A stretch of 64,000 nucleotides of DNA from Streptomyces sp. DH12 (lineage in GTDB: Bacteria; Actinomycetota; Actinomycetes; Streptomycetales; Streptomycetaceae): positions 215,673 to 279,672 of the forward strand of contig NZ_JAHWGT010000004.1 in NCBI RefSeq assembly GCF_020873895.1, read 5' to 3'. The notes beneath the pieces are model-generated. The model was not told where the DNA came from. It saw only the letters and a program-made list of their open reading frames with translations, and searched no databases. Below, in pieces: positions 43,365 through 54,004 of the stretch; within the stretch, counting starts at the first letter, position 1, and each line of letters begins with the position of its first letter. The position numbers and the translations under genes were made by a program.

Positions 43365-43778
43365 GTGAACCAGACAGCACGCCGCATCGGCCGCTCCCTC
43401 GCCCTCGTCCTGCCCGTCGTTCTGGTGCTCTCCGGAACCCTCGCGGTCACCAGCGTCCCCTGGGCGGGCCCGCACTCCGACACCCAGCTCCTCACCGCCT
43501 CCGCCGCGGACGTCTCCGTGCCGGCCAAGCCGCGCTCCCCCGAGGACCTCCTGCGCGAGAAGCTCCTCACGGAGCTGGAGCAGAAGGACCCGGGCGTCGC
43601 GCTGACGCACCTCCAGCGCGCCGTGGAGCAGAGCCCGTCCCTCTCCCCGCACTGCATGTCGATCGCCCGTGAGCTCGGCGCCGCCGCCGTCCGCGTCTAC
43701 GGCCCGACCGAGGCCCAGTCCTACTCCCGGCCCGTCTGCGACACGTCGTTCGCGGGTGGAGTGGCGGGCGCGAGCTGA
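43365..43778 (+). CDS. small secreted or membrane-anchored hypothetical protein
   Basis: A 137-residue protein with an N-terminal hydrophobic segment (ARRIGRSLALVLPVVLVLSGTLAV) that may be a signal peptide or anchor. The mature part begins with a flexible Ser/Pro/Lys region, continues with a helix DLLREKLLTELEQKDPGVALTHLQRAVE, and ends with two Cys (SPHCMSI and PVCDTSF) that could form a disulfide. No domain is recognised. It sits alone between msiK and a nucleotidyltransferase gene. Confidence 0.7.
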   Translation: MNQTARRIGRSLALVLPVVLVLSGTLAVTSVPWAGPHSDTQLLTASAADVSVPAKPRSPEDLLREKLLTELEQKDPGVALTHLQRAVEQSPSLSPHCMSIARELGAAAVRVYGPTEAQSYSRPVCDTSFAGGVAGAS

Positions 43779-43827
43779 ACCGCGGAGCGCCCCCCGTGGC
43801 CACCGCGGTACGCCTATCGTGCCCGGT

Positions 43828-44550
43828 ATGCACACCACCCCCACGCAGGCCGTGGTCCTGGCGGGCGGCCAGGGCTCGCGACTGCGCCCCTACACCGACG
43901 ACCGCCCCAAGCCGATGGTCGAGATCCCGGGCACCGGGACCCCGATCATCGGCCATCAGCTGTCCTGGCTCGCCGCCGAGGGCGTGACCCACGCCGTCGT
44001 CTCCTGCGGCCACCTCGCGGACGTCCTCCAGCAGTGGCTGGCCGACGCGGACCTGCCGCTGCACGTCACCACCGTCGTCGAGGACGAGCCCCTGGGGCGC
44101 GGCGGCGGCCTCCGCCACGCCGCGGCGAGCCTGCCGCACGCCGACGAGCCCTGGTACGCCACCAACGGCGACGTCTGGACCCGCTTCTCGCTGCGCGAGA
44201 TGGCCGGCTTCCACACCGAGCGGGACGCCACGGCCACCCTGGCCCTCGCCCGCCCCCGCATCCCGTGGGGCGCCGTCGAGACGGACGCGTTCGGCCACAT
44301 CACCGACTTCATCGAGGCGCCCCCCTCGCCGTACCTGATCAACGCCGGGGTGTACGTCTTCTCCGCGTCCTTCCGCCAGCTGCTGCCCGAGCGCGGCGAC
44401 CACGAGCGGACCACCTTCCCCGGGCTCGCCCGGGAACGGCGCCTCGCCGGCTTCCCGCTGCCCCAGGGGGCGTACTGGCGGGCCATCGACACCGCCAAGG
44501 ACCTCACCGAGGCCGCCCGCGAACTGGCCGCGCAGAGCGCCCTCCCGTAG
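43828..44550 (+). CDS. sugar-phosphate nucleotidyltransferase family protein
   Basis: A 240-residue Rossmann-fold nucleotidyltransferase. The signature is AVVLAGGQGSRLRPYTDDRPKPMVEI, followed by EDEPLGRGGGLRHAA, a metal-site WYATNGDVWTRF, and a C-terminal AYWRAIDTAKDLTEA. Family members activate glucose-1-phosphate or related sugars to NDP-sugars; this one lacks the left-handed helix domain of larger enzymes. The ATG follows TATCGT by 7 bases, suggesting a leaderless mRNA. The specific sugar is not predictable. Confidence 0.88.
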   Translation: MHTTPTQAVVLAGGQGSRLRPYTDDRPKPMVEIPGTGTPIIGHQLSWLAAEGVTHAVVSCGHLADVLQQWLADADLPLHVTTVVEDEPLGRGGGLRHAAASLPHADEPWYATNGDVWTRFSLREMAGFHTERDATATLALARPRIPWGAVETDAFGHITDFIEAPPSPYLINAGVYVFSASFRQLLPERGDHERTTFPGLARERRLAGFPLPQGAYWRAIDTAKDLTEAARELAAQSALP

Positions 44551-44623
44551 ACCACCGGAGCACCCCGCCCCGGTGCACCCGGCCGCCGGAGCACCGGCCC
44601 GCCCGCCGGCCGGGCGCGCGGCG

Positions 44624-45217
44624 CTACCGGCGGGTGCGGGCGCGTACGTGGACCCGCTCGCCCTGGCGGCCGAAGAGGCTCAGGAGCTCCACCGGCCCGT
44701 CGCCCGTGCTGCCGAACCAGTGCGGCACCCGTGTGTCGAACTCGGCCGCCTCCCCCGCCCCCAGCACCAGGTCCTGATCGCCCAGCACCAGCCGCAGCCG
44801 CCCCGCGAGGACGTACAGCCACTCGTGCCCCTCGTGCGTGCGGGGGTCGGGGGTGGCGCGGGACGGCGGGAGGACCATCTTGTACGTCTGGAGCGGCCCC
44901 GGCAGCCGGGTCAGCGGCACCACGGTCGAGCCGTGCACGGTGCGCGGTCTGAGCCGCACCCGCGGGTCGCCGACCTCCGGCGCGCCGACCAGCTCGTCCA
45001 GCGGCACCTGGTGGGCCTGCGAGAGCGGCAGCAGCAGCTCCAGGGTGGGGCGCCTGAGGCCCGTCTCCAGGCGCGAGAGGGTGCTGCGGGAGATGCCGGT
45101 CGTCTCGGAGAGCGCCGCGAGCGTGACGCCGCGCCGCCGCCGCAGGTCCCTGAGCCGCGGGCCGACGGCGGCCAGCGCCTTTTCCATGTCCGGTGTCTGC
45201 TGCCCCATGCCGGCCAT
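44624..45217 (-). CDS. XRE-cupin transcriptional regulator
   Basis: A 197-residue regulator with an N-terminal helix-turn-helix (LRDLRRRRGVTLAALSETTGISRSTLSRLETG, residues about 23-53) and a C-terminal cupin barrel (HEGHEWLYVLAGRLRLVLGDQDL, then HWFGSTGD). Such proteins sense small ligands such as amines or nucleoside derivatives. ATG 45217 has GGGAGGG about 11 bases upstream. Two overlapping palindromes immediately upstream (45240-45272) are good candidates for its own operator. Confidence 0.9.
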   Translation of the reverse strand: MAGMGQQTPDMEKALAAVGPRLRDLRRRRGVTLAALSETTGISRSTLSRLETGLRRPTLELLLPLSQAHQVPLDELVGAPEVGDPRVRLRPRTVHGSTVVPLTRLPGPLQTYKMVLPPSRATPDPRTHEGHEWLYVLAGRLRLVLGDQDLVLGAGEAAEFDTRVPHWFGSTGDGPVELLSLFGRQGERVHVRARTRR

Positions 45218-45239
45218 TGCACCCCGGCCCTCCCGAGGG

Positions 45240-45272
45240 CGGCAACAGACGTTGCCGTTTCCGGGAAACGGC
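45240..45272 (-). promoter_or_regulatory. two overlapping palindromes before the XRE-cupin gene
   Basis: 45240-45257 (CGGCAAC-AGAC-GTTGCCG) and 45254-45272 (GCCGTTTCC-G-GGAAACGGC) are perfect inverted repeats sharing four bases. Both lie within 60 bases of the start codon, suiting autoregulation. Confidence 0.65.
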
Positions 45273-45286
45273 GGCGCCCGGCACCG

Positions 45287-45323
45287 CCGAGGGCGGCCAC
45301 CCCGTGGGGGTGGCCGCCCTCGG
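45287..45323 (-). terminator. terminator of the DoxX gene
   Basis: A 17-bp perfect stem (ccgagggcggccacccc) with a 3-base loop lies 18 bases after the DoxX stop and before the XRE-cupin promoter. Confidence 0.9.
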
Positions 45324-45341
45324 TGCGGCGCTGCGGGCCGG

Positions 45342-46958
45342 TCAGCCCAGCAGGCCGCCGAGCGGGTTGCGGTTGCCGCCGGAGCCGCCCGAGCCGCCGG
45401 ACGAGCCACCGGAGGAACCCTCCTCGGAGCCGCCCGAACCGGAGTCCTCGTCCGAGCCGCCGCCGGAACCGCCGCTGGAGGTCGGCCCGGCGCTGGAGGT
45501 GGGGGGCGGTTCGGGCTGGGACTGCTCCGGACCCTCGCCCGCGCCCTGGGAGGCCGTGGGGCGCTCCTCCTCGACGCGGCCCTCCTCGCGGACGGGCTCC
45601 CTCGTGGCCTCCTGCCCGGCCGTGGGCGCCTCGGACGGCACCTCGGACGCGGACGGGGACGCCGAGGCCGTCGGCTCCGGCTCCCGGGACGCCTCGGGGC
45701 TGGCCTCGGCGCGCGGCTCCTCGGGGAGGGGCTGGCCGGGCAGGTGGTTCGTCGGGTCGTCGTTCGGGCCGGGCACGGTGATCAGGTCCGAGGAGCGCAC
45801 CGCCCCGCCCAGCACCGAGCCGATCAGCAGGGTCAGGCCGATGACGACCGCCGCGACGACCGTGCCGCGGCGCAGGACGCGCCGGCGCAGCTCCCACAGC
45901 GCGGAGCGCGGGCCGAGCGTCCGCCACGCCTCGCCGGCGAGCCGGGCGTCGAGCGAGTACACCGGGGCACCGGCGATGATCAGCGGCGACCAGGCGGCCA
46001 GGTAGATGATGTCCGGCGCGTCGTACACCGGCACGGCACGCCAGCTCACGGTGAGCAGCAGCGCCGCCGACAGCAGCCCGCCGAACACCGCGGCCACCCG
46101 CTGCCACAGTCCGAGGATCGTCAGGACGCCCACGATGACCTGGGCGAACGCGATGGTCAGACCGGCGCCCACCGGGTGGGCCAGGGCGAAGTCGCGCAGC
46201 GGCTCGGCCATCGGCCACGGGTGCAGCGACGTCAGCCACTTCACCATGGAGCCGCGCTCCCCACCGTCGAAGTAGACGGGGTCGCAGAGCTTGCCCATGC
46301 CGGCGTAGACCGAGATGAGGCCGAGGAAGACGCGCAGCGGCAGCAGCACGACTCCGAGGTTCATCCGGCGGTCGGGGTAGTACGCGTGGCGCTGGTGGGC
46401 GGCGGAGCCGTCTTCGTCGTCGTAGGCGTCCTCGTCGTACGCGTCGCCGTAGCCGTCGTGCGGGCGCGCGTCGTCCCGGTGCGCGTCGGGGTAGGCGTCG
46501 TACGCCCCCTCGGCGCGCCGCATCGGCGGCAGCAGCGGGGCCTCGGGGCCGCGCGGGCCGCCGACGACGGGGGTCGGCATCGTGTCGTCGGAGAGGTCGA
46601 CGCGCGGGATGAGCCGGGTCGCGCCGCCGTCGAGGAGGGCGTCGTCCGGGCCGCGTTCGAGCGTGTCGACGGAGGCGGAGTCGCGCATCGCCTGGAGGAG
46701 CCCGGTCGCGCCGGGGTCACCGGGCGAGGACTTGCCGCTCCACACGACGGGGGCGCGTCGCCGCCCTCCCGGCACCACCCCGCTCATCGCGGGCAGGCGG
46801 GCGGTGTCGGCGAACCGGTGCGACTGCACCGGGGCGAGCTGTACCCGGAAACTGGCGTGGTTCACGATGACCTGCGCGGGGTCGCTGTTCACCTTGACCA
46901 TGCTCAGCGCAGGCTGATCATCGAACCCGGGCCGGGGCGTTCTGGTGTCCACACTCAT
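45342..46958 (-). CDS. DoxX-family membrane protein with long disordered tails
   Basis: A 538-residue membrane protein. Residues about 1-195 are a polar N-terminal region with acidic Asp/Tyr repeats (DAYDEDAYDDEDG). The DoxX core spans about 200-345 with four helices (LLPLRVFLGLISVYAGMGKL, LTIAFAQVIVGVLTILGL, VFGGLLSAALLLTVSW, IIYLAAWSPLIIAGA). A further helix near 370-390 and a Ser/Pro/Glu/Gly-rich C-terminal tail (GGSGGGSDEDSGSGGSEEG) follow. DoxX proteins interact with redox enzymes at the membrane; the extensions are species-specific. It is the last gene of the cysS-rlmB-type minus-strand run. Confidence 0.88.
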   Translation of the reverse strand: MSVDTRTPRPGFDDQPALSMVKVNSDPAQVIVNHASFRVQLAPVQSHRFADTARLPAMSGVVPGGRRRAPVVWSGKSSPGDPGATGLLQAMRDSASVDTLERGPDDALLDGGATRLIPRVDLSDDTMPTPVVGGPRGPEAPLLPPMRRAEGAYDAYPDAHRDDARPHDGYGDAYDEDAYDDEDGSAAHQRHAYYPDRRMNLGVVLLPLRVFLGLISVYAGMGKLCDPVYFDGGERGSMVKWLTSLHPWPMAEPLRDFALAHPVGAGLTIAFAQVIVGVLTILGLWQRVAAVFGGLLSAALLLTVSWRAVPVYDAPDIIYLAAWSPLIIAGAPVYSLDARLAGEAWRTLGPRSALWELRRRVLRRGTVVAAVVIGLTLLIGSVLGGAVRSSDLITVPGPNDDPTNHLPGQPLPEEPRAEASPEASREPEPTASASPSASEVPSEAPTAGQEATREPVREEGRVEEERPTASQGAGEGPEQSQPEPPPTSSAGPTSSGGSGGGSDEDSGSGGSEEGSSGGSSGGSGGSGGNRNPLGGLLG

Positions 46959-47012
46959 CTAACCGAGTGATGCGCCGTTAGGACACTGCCTTGACGGCCC
47001 CTGAATGTCCGA

Positions 47013-47036
47013 GACCCGTCAAGATCATGACGGGTC
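47013..47036. terminator. inverted repeat after rlmB
   Basis: GACCCGTCA and TGACGGGTC, with a 6-base loop, form a 9-bp hairpin about 65 bases past the rlmB stop and 55 bases before the DoxX start. It may be a terminator or an operator. Confidence 0.5.
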
Positions 47037-47100
47037 CCGGGACGGTGGTGACGAGAGATGCGGACGGGTCGGGCGCGACGGCGCGCCTGACCCGGACGGC

Positions 47101-48051
47101 TCAGGCGCGGCGGCGCGCCGCCTCGTACAGCACGACACCCGCGGCGACGCCGGCGTTCAGCGACTCGGCGCCACCCGGCATGGCGATGCGCACCAGGACG
47201 TCGCAGGTCTCGCCGACGAGCCGGGACAGGCCCTTGCCCTCGCTGCCGACGACGATGACGACCGGGCCCTCCAGCGCCGCCAGGTCGCCGACCTCGGTCT
47301 CGCCCTCGGCGGCGAGGCCGACGACGGTGAGCCCGGCCTTCTGGTACGCCTCCAGGGCACGCGTCAGGTTGGTGGCGCGGGCGACCGGGGTGCGGGCGGC
47401 GGTGCCGGCGGAGGTCTTCCACGCGCCGGCCGTCATGCCCGCGGCGCGCCGCTCCGGCACGACGACGCCGTGGCCGCCGAACGCCGACACGGAGCGGACG
47501 ATCGCGCCGAGGTTGCGCGGGTCGGTGACGCCGTCGAGGGCGACGATCAGCGGGTCCTCGCCCTCGTCGAAGGCGGCCGCGGCCAGGTCCTCGGGGTGGG
47601 CGTACTCGTACGGCGGGACCTGGAGGACGAGGCCCTGGTGGTTCAGGCCGTTGGTCATCCGGTCCAGCTCGGCGCGCGGGGCCTCCATGAGGTTGATCCC
47701 GCCGCGGTCGGCCGCGAGCTTCAGCGCGTCGCGCACCCGCTCGTCGTTGTCGATGAACTGCTGGACGTACAGCGTCGTCGCCGGCACGCCGTCGCGCAGC
47801 GCCTCGAAGACGGGGTTGCGGCCGACGACCATCTCCGACTGGCCCTTGCCGCCGCGCCGGGCGACCGGGCGGCGCTGGGACTGGCGGGCCTTGGCGTTGG
47901 CGACGCGGTTCTTCACGTGCCCCTTGCGGGCGGACGCGGGCGGCGTGGGGCCCTTGCCCTCCAGGCCCCGGCGCCGCTGGCCACCGCTGCCGACCGTCGC
48001 GCCCTTCTTGTTGCTGGTGCGGCGGTTCCTGCGCTGGCTGTTCCCGGCCAT
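47101..48051 (-). CDS. rlmB: 23S rRNA (guanosine-2'-O-)-methyltransferase RlmB
   Basis: A 316-residue SPOUT/TrmH-family methyltransferase that modifies 23S rRNA G2251. The N-terminal about 75 residues are a basic Arg/Lys/Gly-rich extension ([11 protein letters not shown]). The substrate-binding domain starts [14 protein letters not shown]; the knot motifs are [36 protein letters not shown] and [23 protein letters not shown]. It is 85 bases downstream of cysS on the same strand, a common actinobacterial pair. Confidence 0.95.
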   Translation of the reverse strand: MAGNSQRRNRRTSNKKGATVGSGGQRRRGLEGKGPTPPASARKGHVKNRVANAKARQSQRRPVARRGGKGQSEMVVGRNPVFEALRDGVPATTLYVQQFIDNDERVRDALKLAADRGGINLMEAPRAELDRMTNGLNHQGLVLQVPPYEYAHPEDLAAAAFDEGEDPLIVALDGVTDPRNLGAIVRSVSAFGGHGVVVPERRAAGMTAGAWKTSAGTAARTPVARATNLTRALEAYQKAGLTVVGLAAEGETEVGDLAALEGPVVIVVGSEGKGLSRLVGETCDVLVRIAMPGGAESLNAGVAAGVVLYEAARRRA

Positions 48052-48135
48052 GACCTACCTGTCTCCGTCAAACTTCACAAGTCGTACTACGTCAGTGTGC
48101 CGCCCGGCCGGGCCGGGCGGCACGTCCAGAGTGCG

Positions 48136-49536
<1,401 letters not shown>

Positions 49537-49676
49537 GGGTCCAGAGTAGTGGCCGCCCGCCACTGCCCCGCGCCGGTCCGCCCGGCCCCGCCGCGGCCAC
49601 CGCGCCCCCGCGGCGGCCGGGGGCCGCGCGGCGGCCCGGGGGCGCCTCCGCCGGGGAGGCACCTGGCGGCCGGGCG

Positions 49677-50204
49677 TCAGGGGGCGCGGTAGACGAGGGC
49701 CGTGGCGATCGCGGCCAGTCCCTCCGCGCGGCCGGTCAGGCCGAGGCCGTCCGTCGTCGTGCCGGAGACCGAGACCGGCGCGCCCACGGCCGCGCTCAGC
49801 GCCGCGCGGGCCTCCTCCCGCCGCTTGCCGATCTTGGGCCGGACGCCGATCACCTGCACGGCGACGTTGCCGATGCCGTACCCCTCCGCGCGGACGATGC
49901 GGGCGGCCTCCGCGAGGAGGGTCACGCCGGACGCGCCGGACCACTCGGGGCGGTCGGTGCCGAAGTGGGCGCCGAGGTCGCCGAGCCCGGCGGCGGAGAA
50001 CAGGGCGTCGCACGCGGCGTGCGCGGCGACGTCGCCGTCGGAGTGGCCGGCCAGGCCGAACTCCTCACCCTCCCACAGCAGGCCCGCGCACCACAGCTCG
50101 CGACCGCGCTCGAAGGCGTGCACGTCGGTGCCGACACCGACGAGCGGCAGCACGGGCGGGACCGCGTGCCGGGCAGGGGGCCCGGCGGGGTGCTCAGAAG
50201 CCAT
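49677..50204 (-). CDS. ispF: 2-C-methyl-D-erythritol 2,4-cyclodiphosphate synthase
   Basis: A 175-residue enzyme of the non-mevalonate (MEP) isoprenoid pathway, converting CDP-ME 2-phosphate to the cyclodiphosphate. [20 protein letters not shown] contains the zinc Asp and His, [20 protein letters not shown] the third ligand, and [15 protein letters not shown] the C-terminal motif. The ATG at 50204 is inside the ispD 3' end (11-base overlap), so expression is coupled. The N-terminal about 20 residues are a variable extension. Confidence 0.96.
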   Translation of the reverse strand: MASEHPAGPPARHAVPPVLPLVGVGTDVHAFERGRELWCAGLLWEGEEFGLAGHSDGDVAAHAACDALFSAAGLGDLGAHFGTDRPEWSGASGVTLLAEAARIVRAEGYGIGNVAVQVIGVRPKIGKRREEARAALSAAVGAPVSVSGTTTDGLGLTGRAEGLAAIATALVYRAP

Positions 50205-50982
50205 CGTTGACCCTCCTGCGGGCGAGGACCGCCTCGGCCAGGACCAGGTCGAGGGGCCGGGTGACCTTGAACGCCTCCTCGTGGCCGGGCACGGCCACGA
50301 CCGGGACGCCGAGCCGCTCCACCATGCCGGCGTCGTCGGTGACCTCACCGGTCACCTCGGCGTGCGCGCGCAGCAGCGTCCCGCGGTGGAAGCCCTGCGG
50401 CGTCTGCACCGCACGGAGCCGGGACCGCGCGGGCGTGCCGAGCACCGGCTCGGGCGCGCCGCCCCCACGCGGCTCGACCTCCTTGACGGTGTCGGCGAGC
50501 GGTACGGCGGGGACGACGGCGGGCGCTCCCCCGTCGCGGACGGCCTCGATGACCGCGTCGACGGTGTCGACCGGGACGAGCGGCCGGGCGGCGTCGTGGA
50601 CCAGGACGGTGGTGACCGTCCCGGGCAGCGCCTCCAGACCCAGCCGCACGGACTCCTGGCGGGTGGCACCGCCGGCGACGACGACCACCTCGGTCCGCTC
50701 GGGCGCCGGGTACTCGTCGAGGAGGGTCCGCACGCCCGCGACGTCGTCCGGGGGCGCCACGACGACGACCAGGGAGACGGCGCGCGAGGCGGACATGGCG
50801 CGCACCGCGTGGACCAGCATGGGGATGCCGCCCAGCGTGCGGAGCGCCTTGGGGGCCCCGGGGCCCAGCCGTACGCCTCGGCCGGCGGCGGGGATGACCG
50901 CCGCGGTGCCGCCCGCGCCGGCGGCCTGGGGGGAGGGAGGTGCTGCGTCTGACATCGGTTGCACTCCGGCAGGTTTGTTCAC
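50194..50982 (-). CDS. ispD: 2-C-methyl-D-erythritol 4-phosphate cytidylyltransferase
   Basis: A 262-residue enzyme of the MEP pathway joining CTP and methylerythritol phosphate. [21 protein letters not shown] is the nucleotide loop with catalytic Arg and Lys; [12 protein letters not shown] and [13 protein letters not shown] are diagnostic. The start at 50982 is the first in-frame codon; ATG 50955 (MSDAAPPSP) is also possible. It overlaps ispF, and carD lies 325 bases upstream on the same strand, a pairing common in actinobacteria. Confidence 0.95.
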   Translation of the reverse strand: MNKPAGVQPMSDAAPPSPQAAGAGGTAAVIPAAGRGVRLGPGAPKALRTLGGIPMLVHAVRAMSASRAVSLVVVVAPPDDVAGVRTLLDEYPAPERTEVVVVAGGATRQESVRLGLEALPGTVTTVLVHDAARPLVPVDTVDAVIEAVRDGGAPAVVPAVPLADTVKEVEPRGGGAPEPVLGTPARSRLRAVQTPQGFHRGTLLRAHAEVTGEVTDDAGMVERLGVPVVAVPGHEEAFKVTRPLDLVLAEAVLARRRVNDGF

Positions 50983-51307
50983 TCGGCCGACATGGGTATG
51001 GCCACAGCGCGGGCGAGACGCCCCGACCGGACCCTTCCGTGACGCCGGTCGAGAGCGGGTCGCCCCGGCCCGTCGTCAGCCCGGGCCCGGTCCGCGTGCG
51101 GACATGCCGCAGCGCCCGGCGACGCTACTGTGGACTCACAGCATGTCATCGGGCACCGCGGCAGTGATCACTGCGTTCGGCGTTCACATGTGAGGCGTAC
51201 CGCACAGGTGGCGAACCGCGTGCGCGGCGATCCGCTCGTGGCACTCGGCGCTCAGGGCCCGTGGCGGTCTCCCGCTCCGGGACTCCGTCCGGTCCGAGGG
51301 CTCGACG
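50983..51307 (-). other. gene-poor gap between carD and ispD
   Basis: No convincing gene is present. A TCACATGTGA palindrome at about 51184-51193 is the only notable short signal. A promoter for ispD-ispF may be here but none is clear. Confidence 0.4.
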
Positions 51308-51790
51308 TCAGGACGCGAGGACCTCGTCGAGCAGCGCCTCGGCCTTGTCCTCGTTGGTGTTCTCCGCGAGCGCGAGCTCGCTGACCAGGATCTGGCGCGC
51401 CTTCGCGAGCATCCGCTTCTCTCCGGCCGAGAGACCCCGCTCGCGCTCACGGCGCCACAGGTCGCGCACCACTTCGGCGACCTTGATGACGTCGCCCGAC
51501 GCGAGCTTCTCGAGATTTGCCTTGTAGCGACGGGACCAGTTGGTCGGCTCTTCGGCGTACGGTGCGCGCAGCACCTCGAAGACCCGGTCCAGCCCGTCCT
51601 GGCCGACCACGTCGCGCACGCCGACGAACTCCGCGTTGTCCGCCGGTACGCGTACCGTCAAGTCACCCTGGGCGACCTTGAGCACCAAGTAGGTCTTGTC
51701 CACGCCTTTGATCTGACGAGTTTCGATGGCCTCGATCAGCGCGGCCCCGTGATGGGGATAGACCACGGTGTCGCCAACCTTGAACGTCAT
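51308..51790 (-). CDS. carD: CarD-family RNA-polymerase-binding transcription regulator
   Basis: A 160-residue global regulator that stabilises the open promoter complex. The N-terminal RNAP-interaction domain starts [21 protein letters not shown]; the C-terminal helical DNA-binding domain includes [20 protein letters not shown] and [27 protein letters not shown]. In mycobacteria the protein is essential and controls rRNA promoters. The ATG has GGAAGGGGT upstream. The 633-base gap on its upstream side gives room for complex promoters. Confidence 0.96.
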   Translation of the reverse strand: MTFKVGDTVVYPHHGAALIEAIETRQIKGVDKTYLVLKVAQGDLTVRVPADNAEFVGVRDVVGQDGLDRVFEVLRAPYAEEPTNWSRRYKANLEKLASGDVIKVAEVVRDLWRRERERGLSAGEKRMLAKARQILVSELALAENTNEDKAEALLDEVLAS

Positions 51791-52423
51791 GTGACAGGTA
51801 CCCCTTCCGTGGCTATCCAGGGTAACACGAGAACGGCTTCTTCTGAATGGCGTTTTCGCAGGTCAGGGCATATCTCGGGGCTTGACAACAGCGACGCGAA
51901 CGTGCTGCGGAGGGCTTCGCGGGGGTGGTATTCGCAGGTCGGAGCGGCTGTGGACACGGTCGGAAACGACTTCGCCACACCCTCCGGGAGGGGGGTCGGA
52001 TGGGTGAAACGTCCCGGTTTGTCGGGTTCGGCGGTGTCCACTTCCCGTACTCCGTTCGGTTGTCGGTCACTCGCACGGGGGCGTGCCCGGGAGATTCCCG
52101 AATTGATCACGGTGGCTTTTCCGGGGGGAATGCGTGAGGGCCGGGGAATTGATCACGACGGTTATGTGAACGCCGCGCGAGAAGACCGGCGGGCCGGGCG
52201 CGGCGCGGCCCGGCGCGGCGGCCCGGCCGCCGCGGGCCGGGGCGGGCCGCAGGTGGATGGGCCCGCAGGGGCGGGTCGGGTGTGGGACGTCGACGCGGGG
52301 TCGGTAACCTGAGCCCGCCGACTGCCCCTCAGGTCCGGTCCCGCCGGACCGGCGCAGGGACGGTCGCACCGTTCCACCGACCGTGCCCGTCCTCCGTCCG
52401 TACGTCTAGGAGTTGCCGCCGCC
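51791..52423. other. 633-base gap between divergent carD and lipoprotein genes
   Basis: No gene is supported; the short ORFs across it have no family resemblance. It must contain the carD promoter and the promoter of the lipoprotein gene. The 12-mer gaattgatcacg occurs twice, at about 52096 and 52145, as a direct repeat. Confidence 0.5.
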
Positions 52424-53095
52424 GTGAGCCGCAGCCTTCGACGCGGCGCCATCGCCGCCACCGCCCTCGTGATCTCGATCGCCTCGCTCACCGCTTGCGG
52501 TGCGGGCAACGACGCGCAGACCCTCGGCATCAAGCCGGACACCGCCGGCGCCACCGTCGGCAAGCTCAAGGTCCAGAACACCCTGGTGATCACCCAGCCG
52601 AAGGCCAACGCCGAGGGCCCCGCGGTCGTCTCCGCGACGGTCTTCAACGACGGCCCGAAGGCGGAGACGCTGGAGTCCGTCAAGGTGGGCTCGGTGCAGG
52701 CCGAGCTGAAGCCCTCCAAGGGCTCCGGCCCGCTCACCATCCCCGCGGGCGCCTCCCTCGTCCTCGGCGGCGCCGGCAACGCCACCGCGGAGCTCCCGAA
52801 GGGCGCGGGCGAGGCGAAGGACGGCGACGTCCAGGACGTCGTCTTCCAGTTCAGCGAGAGCGGCGAGGTGAAGCTGAAAGCCATCGTCGTCCCGGCCACC
52901 GGCTACTACGCCGGGTTCGGCCCCTCCGGCGCCCCGGCCCCGTCCGGCTCGCCCTCCGGCTCCCCCTCGGGCAGCCCGTCCGGTTCGCCGTCGGGTGCCG
53001 CGTCCGTCTCGCCGTCGGCGACGCCGTCCGGCAACGTGACCCCGTCCGCCCCGGCGGCCGGCGCGTCGCACGCCGAGGGCGGCGACGGCCACTGA
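52424..53095 (+). CDS. surface lipoprotein of unknown function
   Basis: A 223-residue lipoprotein: signal region AIAATALVISIASLTACG with a lipobox Cys at about residue 25. The mature part is a beta-rich domain (LVITQPKANAEGPAVVSATVFNDGPKAE) resembling the copper chaperone PCuAC fold in outline but lacking its Met/His motif. The C-terminus is a Ser-Gly-Pro repeat (SGSPSGSPSG) and a His at the end. GTG 52424 has AGGAG 11 bases upstream. Located next to phoP-phoR in the convergent direction; the shared terminator separates them. Confidence 0.82.
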   Translation: MSRSLRRGAIAATALVISIASLTACGAGNDAQTLGIKPDTAGATVGKLKVQNTLVITQPKANAEGPAVVSATVFNDGPKAETLESVKVGSVQAELKPSKGSGPLTIPAGASLVLGGAGNATAELPKGAGEAKDGDVQDVVFQFSESGEVKLKAIVVPATGYYAGFGPSGAPAPSGSPSGSPSGSPSGSPSGAASVSPSATPSGNVTPSAPAAGASHAEGGDGH

Positions 53096-53241
53096 CGCCG
53101 CCCGCCCGGCGCCGCCGCCTCCCGGCGCGGCGCCGGCGCGTACGGCCGTAGGGGGCCCGGTACCGCCCGGCGGCCCGTTACGACCCCGCGCACGGCTCCG
53201 CACCGGCCGCGCGCACGGCCCCGTACGGCTCGCAGGAGTGA

Positions 53242-53286
53242 CGCGAAGGGCGCCCCGCCGGTCTCACCGGTGGGGCGCCCTTCGCG
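53242..53286. terminator. bidirectional terminator between the lipoprotein gene and phoP
   Basis: A 21-bp stem (one G-U pair) with a 3-base loop lies between convergent genes. Confidence 0.9.
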
Positions 53287-53323
53287 CGTGTCCGCCCGGG
53301 CGCGCGGCCCGTCACGCGGCGGC

Positions 53324-54004
53324 CTACGGCTCGAACTTGTAGCCCAGGCCGCGGACCGTCACCAGGTAGCGCGGTGCGCCCGGGTCCGGCTCGATCTTGG
53401 CGCGCAGCCGCTTCACGTGGACGTCGAGGGTCTTGGTGTCCCCCACGTAGTCCGCGCCCCACACCCGGTCGATGAGCTGCATGCGGGTGAGGACGCGGCC
53501 CGCGTTGCGCAGCAGCATCTCCAGCAGGTCGAACTCCTTCAGCGGCAGGTCGACCTTGGCGCCGTCCACCGTGACGACGTGGCGGTCGACGTCCATCCGC
53601 ACCGGGCCGGCCTCCAGGGCCGCCGGCGTGGTCTCCTCCGGCTCGCCGCGGCGACGCAGCACCGCCCGGATGCGGGCGACGAGCTCGCGGGAGGAGAACG
53701 GCTTGGTGACGTAGTCGTCGGCCCCTATCTCCAGGCCGACGACCTTGTCGATCTCGCTGTCCTTCGCGGTGACCATGATGACCGGCACGTTGGAGCGGCC
53801 GCGCAGCTGGCGGCAGACCTCGGTGCCCGGCAGCCCGGGCAGCATCAGGTCGAGCAGGACGAGGTCCGCGCCGTTGCGCTCGAACTCCTCCAGCCCCTCC
53901 GGCCCGGTGGTCGCGACCGCGACCTCGAATCCTTCCTTGCGGAGCATGTAGGACAGGACGTCGCTGAAGGACTCCTCGTCCTCGACGACAAGAACTCGGG
54001 TCAC
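53324..54004 (-). CDS. phoP: phosphate response regulator PhoP
   Basis: A 226-residue OmpR/PhoB-type regulator. MTRVLVVEDEESFSDVLSYML carries the acidic pocket, ADLVLLDLMLPGLPG the phospho-acceptor Asp, VMVTAKDSEID and DDYVTKPFSSREL the conserved Thr and Lys. The winged-helix domain (about 130-226) ends TVRGLGYKFEP. PhoP activates phosphate scavenging and represses antibiotic and nitrogen genes in Streptomyces. It overlaps phoR by 4 bases (ATGA). Confidence 0.96.
   Translation of the reverse strand: MTRVLVVEDEESFSDVLSYMLRKEGFEVAVATTGPEGLEEFERNGADLVLLDLMLPGLPGTEVCRQLRGRSNVPVIMVTAKDSEIDKVVGLEIGADDYVTKPFSSRELVARIRAVLRRRGEPEETTPAALEAGPVRMDVDRHVVTVDGAKVDLPLKEFDLLEMLLRNAGRVLTRMQLIDRVWGADYVGDTKTLDVHVKRLRAKIEPDPGAPRYLVTVRGLGYKFEP

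Noticed and set aside
51190-52312. Short open frames in the carD upstream gap
   Set aside because: None has a ribosome site, signal peptide or familiar motif, and they overlap each other in several frames.
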